From Capsaspora owczarzaki ATCC 30864 (Eukaryota; Opisthokonta; Filasterea): DNA of 64,000 nucleotides. Where the stretch lies: NCBI RefSeq assembly GCF_000151315.2, contig NW_011887298.1:1399695-1463694 (forward strand), read 5' to 3'. A model generated the notes under the pieces. The model searched no databases. It was not told where the DNA came from and saw only the letters and a list, made by a program, of their open reading frames with translations. A program made the position numbers and the translations under genes. Every line of letters begins with the position of its first letter. Within the stretch, counting starts at the first letter, position 1. Below are positions 47,541 to 58,102 of the stretch, one piece after another.

Positions 47541-49025
47541 ATGGTTTTCACTGATCTTGACAAGGCCACCGGTCTCACCGCCCTCAACACCTTCCTCGCC
47601 GACAAGAGCTACATCGAAGGGTAAGCACACTCCCCCTTCGCATTACAACCCGCTTCCCTGTCCCTGTCCCTGTCCCTGTTCCTCTCCAGGCAGCATCAAC
47701 AAAGCAAATCGCCTAATGCAAAACCCATAGAAAACAGAGATCTTTTTTTTTTTATATTTTATTTCCACGTGGAGGGACTTTTTTTTTTTATTATTTCCTT
47801 TTCTTTTTTTTCTCCTTCTTCTTCTTGTTTCGCTGTCGCTCTGGCTCGTCACTGGACCAGCGGCGTGGTTTTGACTGCCTTTTTTTTCGTTCAGCTGCCA
47901 GTTGCACGCCAGCAGAGCAACCCCCAGCAAAACATCAGCAGCCAAAGAAGAAGAAGAAGCAAAAAGAAAAACCGTGCTTTTTTTTTTTTGTTTTTTTTTT
48001 TTAATTTTTGGTTTTGGATTTCCAGTTGAAGTGGATCGGTTCAATGCCCCACGCGAACTGGCTGACTGTCTGACTGTCTGACTGACTGACTGACTGGGCT
48101 GTTCTGCGCGTCATCCGTGCTGGAGCGGGTGCGATTGATTGAGAGCGGAGAGCGCAGACAGAAAGAGACAGAAAGAAAAGCGGCCCTTTTTTTTTTTTTT
48201 TCCTTTTTTTTCTTTCTCCTTTTCTTCCAATGCGATTCTGAACGATTCCCTCGTGCGTTTCCATTGCATCACTGAGCTCTCCCATTCATCATCATCTTCT
48301 TCATCATCACCACTTCTTCATCATCACCACTTCATCGTTCACATTCATCGTTCACAAAATGGCAGTGATGCAGCACCATCACCCTCTTGCATCAGCACTC
48401 ACTGACTTGCTCTTCTCTTGCTCTCAGCTTTGCCGCCTCGCAGGCCGATGCTGCCGTCTTCGCCGCCGTCGCCGCCGCCCCCGACGCCAAGTTCGAGCAC
48501 GCTGCTCGCTGGTACAAGCACATTGCCTCGTACGACGCCAGCACTCTGCCCGGCGACAAGGCCAAGGCTGCCGCTCTTGTTGTTGTGAGCGCTGCTGCCC
48601 CCGCGAAGGCTGCTGCTGCTGCTGCTGCTGCCCCCGCCGACGAGGACGACATTGACCTGTTCGGCGACGAGGAGGAGGAAGACGAGGAGACCAAGAAGAT
48701 CAAGGAGGCTCGCGTTGCCGAGTACCAGGCCAAGAAGGGCAACAAGCCCGTCCTGATTGCCAAGTCCAGCATTCTGCTCGACATCAAGCCCTGGGACGAC
48801 GAGACCGACATGGTTGAGATTGAGCGCCTCGTCCGCACCATCGAGATGGACGGCCTTGTTTGGGGCCAGGCCAAGCTCATCCCCATCGGCTACGGCATCA
48901 AGAAGCTCCAGATCAACTGCGTCGTCGAGGACGACAAGGTCGGCACTGACATTCTTGAGGAGAAGATCACCGAGTTCGAGGACCACGTCCAGTCCGTCGA
49001 CGTTGCTGCCTTCAACAAGATTTAA
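47541..49025 (+). CDS. EEF1B2: Elongation factor 1-beta (eEF1B alpha subunit)
   Basis: Two exons, 47541-47620 and 48428-49025; 225 residues, identical in size to human eEF1B2. N-terminal GST-C-like part ([13 protein letters not shown] | [14 protein letters not shown]), acidic linker with [15 protein letters not shown], and the C-terminal nucleotide-exchange domain ([37 protein letters not shown]; ending DVAAFNKI). It reloads eEF1A with GTP during translation elongation. The DIDLFG acidic site is the usual CK2-phosphorylated region. The 807-nt intron is unusually long for this window and holds T-runs, CTGA repeats and TCATCACCAC repeats. AATAAA follows the stop by about 30 bp. Confidence 0.97.
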
Positions 49026-49433
49026 GCGCGCGCAACTCAGTAGTACAAAAATCACAGAATAAAAAACACACATGCATTACTTTATGTTTCTCCCCCATCC
49101 ATTGTTTTTGAACAATTTCTGTTCTAGTAAACGTTGATTTTCATTTTCTTGTCTTGTTTGAACTGTCCAATGAGCTGTGGCACTTGAGTTTGAGGTTGGG
49201 ATGGCGATCCAAGTCAATTTTACAAGCAAGCAAAATAACAACTCACCTTCCATTGATCGTCAGTCAGTCAGTCGTTTTATTTCTGTTCCTCGTCATCGTC
49301 GCTCGTTCTCGTTTGTTATTTTTTCCCTTATCAGTCTGAGACACGTCGACAACGTTCCACCCAAATTTCCACCCAAGCCAAACCCGCACCTCCTCATCTC
49401 AATCTCCGCTTCTCTCCTCCACCACCCCCTCAG
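49026..49433. other. Spacer: eEF1B 3' flank and myotubularin promoter
   Basis: About 400 bp with eEF1B poly(A) signal (AATAAA near 49058) at the left and pyrimidine-rich leader sequence at the right. TTTTCAGT-like and CAG-ending acceptors occur before the next ATG. No additional gene. Confidence 0.5.
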
Positions 49434-52400
49434 ATGAGCGCGGGACGACCGCAGCCCCATCCTGGCTCACGGCGCCCCGCCACGACTGCTGCTGCTGCTG
49501 GTGGTGGTTCTGCTGCTGCGAATCCGCTTGGAATTCTGGCGGATTTGCTTGATCTGCGCCCGCCTCACTCCAAGCCTTCCTCATCATCATTATCAACGTC
49601 ATCATCCCTTCTATCATCACCACCACTCCCACTCGCCTCCAGGCTGCCCGCGGTGGTCGCAGGCGGACACGATGCAACGGGATTGCCAGCCAGTGCCGCA
49701 GCCGCCGCGCTCACGACGCTCTTCCCGGCCTTCTTCGACCCTGCTTCAACTCCCCTGGCGAGCAACAATGGCAGTGCTGCTGGCATCCCTGGTGCCGAGC
49801 AGCCGCCGCTGTTGCCCGGCGAGCAGCTCGTCATGACCCTCCGACAGGTCTACTGCGTCGTCCCCATCGCCCTCGCGCTCGTTGCCAAAGGCACCCTCAC
49901 GCTGACCGACCACCGGCTCATCTTCCACGGTCGCACTGTCTCTGTGAGTGAATTTGACACATCGAGTTCATGCTTGGGGACCCCCTTCCGACCCCTTTTC
50001 CTTGTTGGGTGTTGGACATGCTCAAAGTGTTGCCGATTTGGGAAGCGCCCGGCTGATCAAAAGCCCCCAACCCCACACGTCATGTACTGTACTGCATGCT
50101 AAACTTACCACTCGACTGATGTACCTGTTTGGCAGAGCAACCCCAATCGACGGTTCGAGTACGAGTATTACAGCGCTACAAGTCCGTTCGAAGAAGATTC
50201 CGCCGACGACGATTTGCCATCCTCGTCCGTTGGGAGAATGCCGAAAGCGATCAACGGCGGCGCATCAGTCGTGTCGCCCGGCCCGGTTGCTCGACAGCAA
50301 TCCACCTCACCCGTCAACCAACCGCCGCCTGGTGTCACTCGAAGTGCATCTCCAAATGCGATTCGAGCCTCGCCCCCTGCTGCTGCCGTTGTTGCTCGCC
50401 CATCGCCTCCGCCTCGGCCGCTTCGACCTGCCGCGCCGACGTCCTTGCCTGTGGTCTCAACCCGCGCTCCAGGACTTCAAGGCGTGCCGCCGCGAGTGCT
50501 GCCTTCAACACCTCCGCGGTCGCCAAACGCCGCCGCCACTGTGCCGCCCCGGCTGTCTCCCCGTCCTACTCCTACCGCTTCCTCGTCCGCAGCAGCCTTT
50601 CCAGCAGCGAGAACCTCCATCCCTATGCAGCAGGCCGAGCAGCCAGAAGAGGACTCTCGCTCTGACAATGATGCAGACCAACAAGCCTTGCTTTCGCGGC
50701 TCAAGACCTTGCGCGGTGAGCCTGAGCCAGATGCAACCTCGCGGTCGTCTTTTGCCTTTGACGATGGACCGGACGACATTGGCGTGAACGACGGGCTCGA
50801 CAGCGACGTTGGCTCGATCGACTCTAGCTTTTCCGGCCTCAGCATCAGCAGTAGCGCGAGCAATGGCAGCACGAGCGTTGCCAATCTCAGCCTGGAGCCC
50901 TTCTACATAGCAATGCCTGTGACCTCCATTGGCGATGTCAACCGGAAGCCGGCCTCGCACGTCAAATCTCACGATCTCTGGGTGTCGGAGGGTGTGCAGA
51001 TTGCTTGTCGAAACTTTGGCGTGTTGCGCATCTGCGTCAGCGCCACGAGCACTGCCGTCGGCGATTTCACCCAACTCATCACCAATCTGGTGCGCGTGTC
51101 ACGGCCAGTGGTTCCGCGCAAGTGTTTCGCGTATGCTTACCGTGCCGGGCTGGCCCAGGCGTTGATGCGCGCGCTTTCACAGACCGAGTCGAGCCCGGTG
51201 ACGCTTTCGCACGCTCAGCAACTCGTGTCCGTCTTTTTCGCCCCGTCGGGCCCGAACTTTGTGGATATTGGGACGGAAATTGCGCTCTCGCTCCACCGAA
51301 GTGACAATGCCTGGCGCATTGTCCACTCGCCAGCGTTTGCAAACTGCGTCTCCTATCCAGCCTTCCACGGTGTTCCACTCGCCTGTACCGATGCACAAAT
51401 CGGTCAAGTGGCTGCCTTTCACAAGGAAGGACGCTTCCCAATCGTTGCCTGGACCCATCCCACTTCCGGCAGCACCCTCCTCCGAGCTGCATCGCCCAAG
51501 CATCGACGTGGCACCCCTAGCCAGCGGTCTGAGCCGGACGAAAAGTACCTGCAGGCGATTTGCTTGACGTCCCCATGCACAGGCGATGCCAAATTGGTCG
51601 TGTTTTCAGATTTGCCGACCGCCACTGTCAGCGCGACCGTCCAGAGCAGCTATAGCGCTGCCCAGGGCGGCATGACCGCGGTCCAGGGAGAGTGTAAGTT
51701 GATGAGCGTGTTTTGATTTTGGGCGTTTGGTTGTTGTCGGTCGCTGTCCTGTGATCTGACATCCCTTTGCGCATGCTGACTCGTCCTCTCCCAGTGTATT
51801 ATTACCCACACTGCCAGTTCGAGCTTTCCGAAGCCTATCTATCCGACCCGAAGGCGCTACGATCAAGCTACATTAAGCTCCAAGCTATGCTGTATTCTGT
51901 CGTGTACGTTTGGAGTCGGGTGTTGTTTGAATGTTGGTTTTGTGCAACACATGCACAACAACCCCCCTCATCAATTTTTTATGGCCTGTGGTATTCACTT
52001 GTGCTTTGACAGGAGCGAGGCAAAGTTCCAAAGTCTGCTTGAAGAGTCGCGTTGGCTCGAGTTTGTCAGCCACAGCTTGAGTGTCGCATCCAAGATCGCC
52101 CAGCTCCAATCCGAGCCAATGGCTCCACACGTTCTTGTCGCCTATGAACGTGGCTGGGACAAGACTTTGGTGGTAAGTCCGCGGAAAGCTCGGTGAGACA
52201 CTACAAGAATTCATCACAAACTCACGTTTTCCCCCAAAACCCCCTTCCACAGGTTTGCGCCCTTGTGCAGCTGCTGCAAGAACCCGCATTCCGAACGTTG
52301 CACGGCTTCCAAAAGCTCATCCAGAAGGAGTTTATCGTGCATGGACACCGATTTCCGCATCGAACGCTGCTCATGGGTCTCGAGCCTCGAACACACGAAG

Positions 52401-53659
52401 ACTCACCAGTGTTCTTGCTCTTCTTGGATGCCGTGTGGCAGCTTCTGGTTCAGTTCCCTACCGCGTTTGAGTTTAACGAGGCGCTGCTGATTTTCCTTGC
52501 AGACGCTGCTTACTCGTCTCGATTCGGCTCGTTCCTGTTTGCGATGGAGCGAGACCGGGCCAAATCGTCCGTTGAGGACGAAACCATCTCCGTGTGGGCC
52601 TATTTGAACGTGCTCGTTGCAAGCGGCGAGTCCCGCTTCTTCAATGGCCGATTTGCGAAAACTGTGTCCGCAACCATGTTCCTCGAGCCCGATGCCGGCA
52701 TCTCGGCTCTTCAATTGTGGACCAATCTGTTTGTACGATGGGGCACGGATCTGCGCCACGCTCAGTCAGCATGCACGGTGGTTGGCATGTTGCCCCACGC
52801 GAGCGCGGCAGTCATGACCGCAGTCGTCGCGCCAACGCCACAACAAGGACGCAAGGAAATGTCCAGCGCCGAGTTTGCCAAACTCCAAGCCGCCATGGGA
52901 TTCACGAATCCAACATGGTCAGCCTCTGTCCGAAGGACCTACAATAGCGGCGCTGGTCCGCTGGCTTGCGTTGGTCTTTCGGAAGCCCCGACTGCGGACA
53001 AGTCATTCACTCCTCCCGGAGAGCCTGACTCTGGACCGGGCATGCGGGCCGTTTCAGCGACTGTCAATCTTGCTGCATCGTTTGTGTCAGCCAACACGAG
53101 TAAGTGTGGAACAGGAAGAAAACCCGAATGTGATTGATTGGTTCTTACCGTGTCTTTATTCCACTAGATGTACCGACCGGCATGACTGTGACAGAGTCCA
53201 TGGCGAAAGGGTTTCTTTTCAAGGTTGGTGGCGTGCGAAAGAATTGGAAACGCCGGTGGTTTGTCCTTGACACGAGCCGGCGGTGCTTGAGCTACTTTGA
53301 AGATGAGAAGGCAAGCGACTTTCTTTGCATGTTGTTATGTTGTTCGAAAAGGCCCAGCAAGGGTTGATGTGCTGACTTTTGTGCTTTGCCTATTTTGTTT
53401 CCATCTCTGCGGTGCCAACCCTTTTGCCTTTCCACGACCTCAACAGGAGCGAATCCCCAAAGGGTTGATTGCGCTATCCGAGATTCTGCGTGTTTACACG
53501 AACGGATCTGCGGCGGCTGTTCCTGCTGGCGGGAATGCCAACACTGCGCTCGAGTTTTCCATTGTGACTGCGCGCCGCATTTATGTCATGCGAGCTGCCA
53601 ACGAGAAGGTGCTCCGCGCCTGGGTTTTGGTCGTGAATGCGAGCTGCTTGCGATCTTGA
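49434..53659 (+). CDS. Catalytically dead myotubularin with GRAM and PH domains
   Basis: Seven exons: 49434-49943, 50136-51693, 51795-51903, 52013-52172, 52253-53099, 53168-53310, 53447-53659; 1179 residues. A low-complexity N-terminus leads to a GRAM domain (about 125-200; ALVAKGTLTLTDHRLIFHGR), then a 250-residue Pro/Ser-rich insert, then a myotubularin fold ending with GFQKLIQKEFIVHGHRF and related family patterns. The active-site loop reads VLVAYERGWDKT where active enzymes have VHCSDGWDRT: the nucleophile Cys and the catalytic Arg are both gone. A C-terminal PH domain spans the last two exons (GFLFKVGGVRKNWKRRWFVL). GRAM-MTM-PH with a dead site recalls MTMR5/13 (SBF), but no DENN domain is present. 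Likely a phosphoinositide-binding scaffold on endosomes. The intron after 53310 starts GCAAGC (GC donor). Confidence 0.85.
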
Positions 53660-53791
53660 CGGTTTTGTTTGGTTTTGCGTGCTGCTTCCAGTTCGTAAAA
53701 GTCCAAAGCTCGTGTGTCAGCATTTTTATTCTACTTGACTTGCTGCATATTTCTTGTCTCAGTCATTCTTAGTGTGAGTGTGTGATTGCTG

Positions 53792-56700
53792 ATGAGCGGC
53801 AGTCTGGGAGAGCGTCGGCTGGTTGGCGTCAAAATCGAGCCGCCAAGCTCCGATGCTGCTGCTGCTGGTGCTGCTGCTGCTGGTGCTGCTGACCCGCGTC
53901 TGCTGCTCGGCAATCGAGCGTCCAACAAGGCTTCTGCTTCCGGGCTGCACTTCCATGCCAAGAAGGCCGACGCTGCAGACGATGACGCTCAGAATGACGA
54001 TGACAAAGACGACGACGACGACGACGACAAGCATCATCCAGCGAGCGATCGCAGCGACGGAGGCGTGCTCAACCCAGCCACGGGCGACCTCGCAGACCAC
54101 CGCCGCATGGACAACTCGGACATTCCGCCAGAGGGCAACTGCGGCGACAGCGTCCCATTCGCTGCCGTCGCAACGCTGCTCGAGCAGGTAACCCCCAAAA
54201 CAGGCGTTTCTCAGCAGGATGACAATTGCGTGCAACTTTTGAGCAAAACACCCGAAACAATTACGTTCTGAGCTGTTCTGATCAAAATACTAAACTTTTT
54301 GTTGTTACAAAATGGTGATCAGATTTCGTCAGACACAAAGCGTTCCGTCAAGCAGAATGTGCTTGGAAGCTTCCTCCAACGATGGCGCGAGAATGGGTAA
54401 AAAAAGAAAAAAAGCAATGCAGTGTTGTGCTAAGAAATCTCAGCAGAGCAAACTAACCGAGTTGCTGAAACAATCACACACAGCAAAAGCAACCCAAACA
54501 CAACCGTCTTCCCGATCGTCCGGTTGCTGCTGCCGTCGTTTGACCGCGAGAGAGGCATGTATGGCATCAAAGACGCCATGCTAGCCAAGTACTACTCAGA
54601 CATTCTTGGCATTGTGCGCGGCTCCGAGGACTACAACAAGCTGAAAAATTACACAAAGCCACAACACAACCGCCAGTCGGCCGGCGATTTCGCCATGGTC
54701 GCGTTCTTTGTCCTTCAGCGGCGACTTGCTGATCGCCCCAGCAATCCTCTGACCGTCACCGACGTCAACACGCTGCTCGACCAGCTGGCGACCGAGTACA
54801 TGTCAAACAATCGTCCGGTATGTCTTCTGCTCGTTTCCGTTGACAGCAGTGAATAGATTCTCTCTCACACACACTCGGTTGTTGGATTTATGCAAATCAG
54901 GGCGTGAAAGACACCCTGCGATCCATGCTGTTCCGCTCGACTGCGCGCGAGCAAAAGGTGTGGTGTTGTTTGTTTGCTCGCTCGCTCGAACGATTGGTGT
55001 CGATAACTAACAACACGCATTGGCAATGCTCTTCACAGTGGCTGATTCGAATCATCGGAAAGGACGTCAAGTGCGGCATGTCAGCCCAAACCGTGCTCAA
55101 AACCTTCCATCAAGACGCTGTCGACTTGTTCAACGTCTGCTCGAATCTGCGACGCGTGTGTTGGCAGCTGCGTGATCCCACAAAACGACTCGTGTCGAAC
55201 GATGTGTCTCTGTTCCATCCCTTCCGCCCAATGTTGGCGATGCGCGAGAACATCAGCAAGGTAGAGCGACGACTTTTTTTTTCTTTTTTTGCTTTTTGCC
55301 ATGTCGATCAAAGCATAAACATTGTCACTCACCGTCACATCATTTTTTTGCGCTCCCGACGCAGATCGCTGACAAGCTGGGCACATTCTTTATGGAAATC
55401 AAGTTCGATGGCGATCGCGTCATGATGCACAAGCAGGGCGACAAGTACCAATACTGGTCGCGCAAATCCATCAATTACTCGGACAAGTATGGATTCTCAC
55501 CTGATTGCGGCACCATCACGCAGTACGTGCACAACGCCTTCAAGCCGGGAGTCACCGACGTTATTTTGGACGGCGAAATGATCTTGTATGACACCAAGCT
55601 TGATTGCTTTGTGCCAAAGAGCAGCGCCGACGTCAAGTCCTTTGCTGGCACGGATGAGCAGCGACCGTGCTATGTCGTCTTTGACATTGTCTTCTTGAAC
55701 GGCACCTCGCTCTGCAACATGCCGTTGATTGAGCGCCTGCGAACACTCCGGAAGGTCTTTACGCCCATCACCGGTCGAATCATGTTTGCCGACCAGCGGA
55801 CGGGCACCACTTCCCAGGAGATTATCGACTTTTTGAACGAGGCCATCGACAATCGTGAAGAGGGTGTCATGGTGAAGAACATGAAAAGCACCTACGCACC
55901 CGACAAGCGCGATGGCGGTTGGTACAAGATCAAACCCGAGTACGGCGACTCCTTTGCCGAGCTCGATGTGCTCATTGTCGGCGGTTACTACGGCATCGGA
56001 AAGCGGCGCGGAGGCATGGTTTCCCACTTTATGTGCGCCGTCGCCGTCCCACCTGCCAATCCACAAGAGCCGCCAACAGTGTTTCACTCGTTTTGCAAAG
56101 TTGGTACCGGCTACAGCATGTCGCAACTGAAAGAGTTTGGCGAGCAACTCGAGCCCCACTGGCATCCGTTCGACACCCAAAATCCGCCCTCCCAGATTCT
56201 TCTTGCCACGGGCTTCAAGGAGCGTCCCGACGTCTGGATTGAGCCTCGCCATTCGCGCATTGTCCAAATCCGTGCGGCTGAAATTACTCCCACCGAAAAG
56301 TGAGACAAAAAAAAACAACAACAACAAAAGTTGTGCGTTGCAATGTTTTTTGTTGGATGATGTTTGATGGCCCGTTCATTTCCAACAATGCCTTTTTTCT
56401 GTTTTGTAATTTCTGCACTTGCTTGTTCAGGTACAAGTGCGGGTTTACGCTTCGATTCCCGCGACTCGAGTGCTTCCGCACGGACAAGGAGTGGTCTGAT
56501 TGCATGACAACCACCGAGCTGGATCATGCCTACCGTGTTGGCCAAGGTCGGTTGGCGACGACCCACTTTCTGTCGGGAGATGGCGAGAAGGGCGGCCGCA
56601 AGCAAAAGGCGGGCGGGGCGGGCGTGGCGGCGGGCACCTCCAAAACTCGCACCGTGCTGGCGTCCTTCCGTGGCGCCGACCTTTCTGGCGTCAAGATTGA

Positions 56701-58012
56701 TTCCGAGCTGTTCCAGGGGCTGACCTTCTACGTGGTCAACGGCTCGGCGGATCGAGACAAGAACGAGCTCGAAAAGCTCATTGCACGCCATGGTGGCGAA
56801 CTCATCCAAAACCCTCCGCGTTCGCAAGTCGCCCATGTGGTTGCAATCGCCCACCAGGAGCAAGCGGTGCGCGTCAAGAACATTAAAGCAGCAGGGGTTT
56901 GCGATATCGTGCGACCCTCGTGGATTGACGAGTGTGTCAAGGAAAAGCGGGTCGTGCCCAAGCGACCGACAATGCTCATCTTTGCCACCGAGCTCACGCG
57001 TGTGGAGGTTGCCAAGTTTTTCGACGCGTTTGGGGACAGTTATTTCGAGGACACGGACGAGGCTACTCTGAGAACCGTCTTTGCATCGATGGCGACTCCC
57101 GATCCGCCCAAAGGCGTCGTTCCGGGGCGCACTGATGCGCAGGAATTGAACCAGACCATTGCTGAGATCGAGGACGAGTGCTTTCCCGACGAAATCCAAG
57201 GGCTTTTCCGCGGCTTGACCATGTATCTCGACCGGTTTAGCCATCTTCAGTCAAGCCACCACCATTCCTCAAATGCGTCGTCCCTTGGATCATCTGTCGA
57301 GTCTGCCGACGGGTCCAACAAGGCCACGCGGAGTCGGTCGGCAGCCAGCTCCAGCAAAAAGCAGAGCGGGCACGCTGCAGCTGCAACGACAGCAACACCG
57401 ACAACGACAATCCTGGGCGTTCGCGCTGACGCCATCCCCTTCTGTGCGCTGGATCTGGTCGCGTTGCGTCTGGTGCGACATGGAGCCGTGGTGGTGGATT
57501 ACATTGATTCCTCAGTCACGCACATCGTTCTGAGCGACGAAGACCACTCCCGTTTGCCCGCCATCTCCAAACTGACGGGCAACTTGAGGCGGCGTCCTCG
57601 TGTGGTTTCGTCGGCCTGGGTTTCGGACTGTGTGAACGCAGGCGGACTTGTGGATGAACGGTCCTATCATCCTGTCGGCTGGACTGTCAGCGGCATGCAG
57701 GCAGCCGGGCTTGTGTCTCACGTGGAGCACGCAGAAACTGATGAGACGGAAGACGACATGAGCACCAATCCTCCGACCAGCGATCATCACCAGCGATGGG
57801 GAGACAGGTCGGACTGGAGCGACTCGTCCCGATTCTCAGACACCTCACTTTCTCGAGGGACCAAGCGAACTGCACAAGTTGCGGAATTGGAGAGCGACAG
57901 CCAGTCCGACAGCGACCTGTCTCACTTGACCACCGGATTGATTCGTCGCCGCAAAGCCCCAGCTCTGGCGTTCGCCTCCCAACGGCCCGTTCGAGCGTCT
58001 CAGCAATTTTAG
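53792..58012 (+). CDS. LIG4: DNA ligase IV
   Basis: Seven exons: 53792-54187, 54323-54396, 54484-54817, 54901-54957, 55039-55260, 55365-56299, 56431-58012; 1199 residues versus 911 in human. The extra length is an N-terminal Ala/Asp-rich extension (about 120 residues before VPFAAVATLLEQ) and C-terminal Ser-rich tails. ATP-dependent ligase core: FRPMLAMRE, adenylation motif EIKFDGDR with Lys374 as the nucleotidyl acceptor, LDGEM, REEGVMVKN, GWYKIKPEY, CGFTLRFPR. Two BRCT domains follow (about 763-850 and 1005-1090; GDSYFEDTDEATL and VVSSAWVSDC), separated by the linker that binds XRCC4 in known orthologues. Acts in nonhomologous end joining. The first ATG after an in-frame leader is used. Confidence 0.95.
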
Positions 58013-58102
58013 GGCGGCGACAAGAGATGACGCTCTACTACTAGTTTTGTTTTGTTCTAGTTTCCAACATGTATATTTTCAAACATAAAATGAATAAAAT
58101 GA
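58013..58102. terminator. Overlapping convergent 3' ends of LIG4 and golgin genes
   Basis: Only 90 bp separate the stop codons of the two convergent genes. AATAAA occurs at about 58093-58098 on the plus strand, almost touching the golgin stop. LIG4 transcripts cleaved 15-30 bases downstream would therefore overlap the golgin coding end in antisense. Confidence 0.55.

Noticed and set aside
47621-48427. Box C/D snoRNA in the eEF1B intron
   Set aside because: CTGA (box D-like) repeats are frequent but no convincing TGATGA box C with a terminal stem was found.
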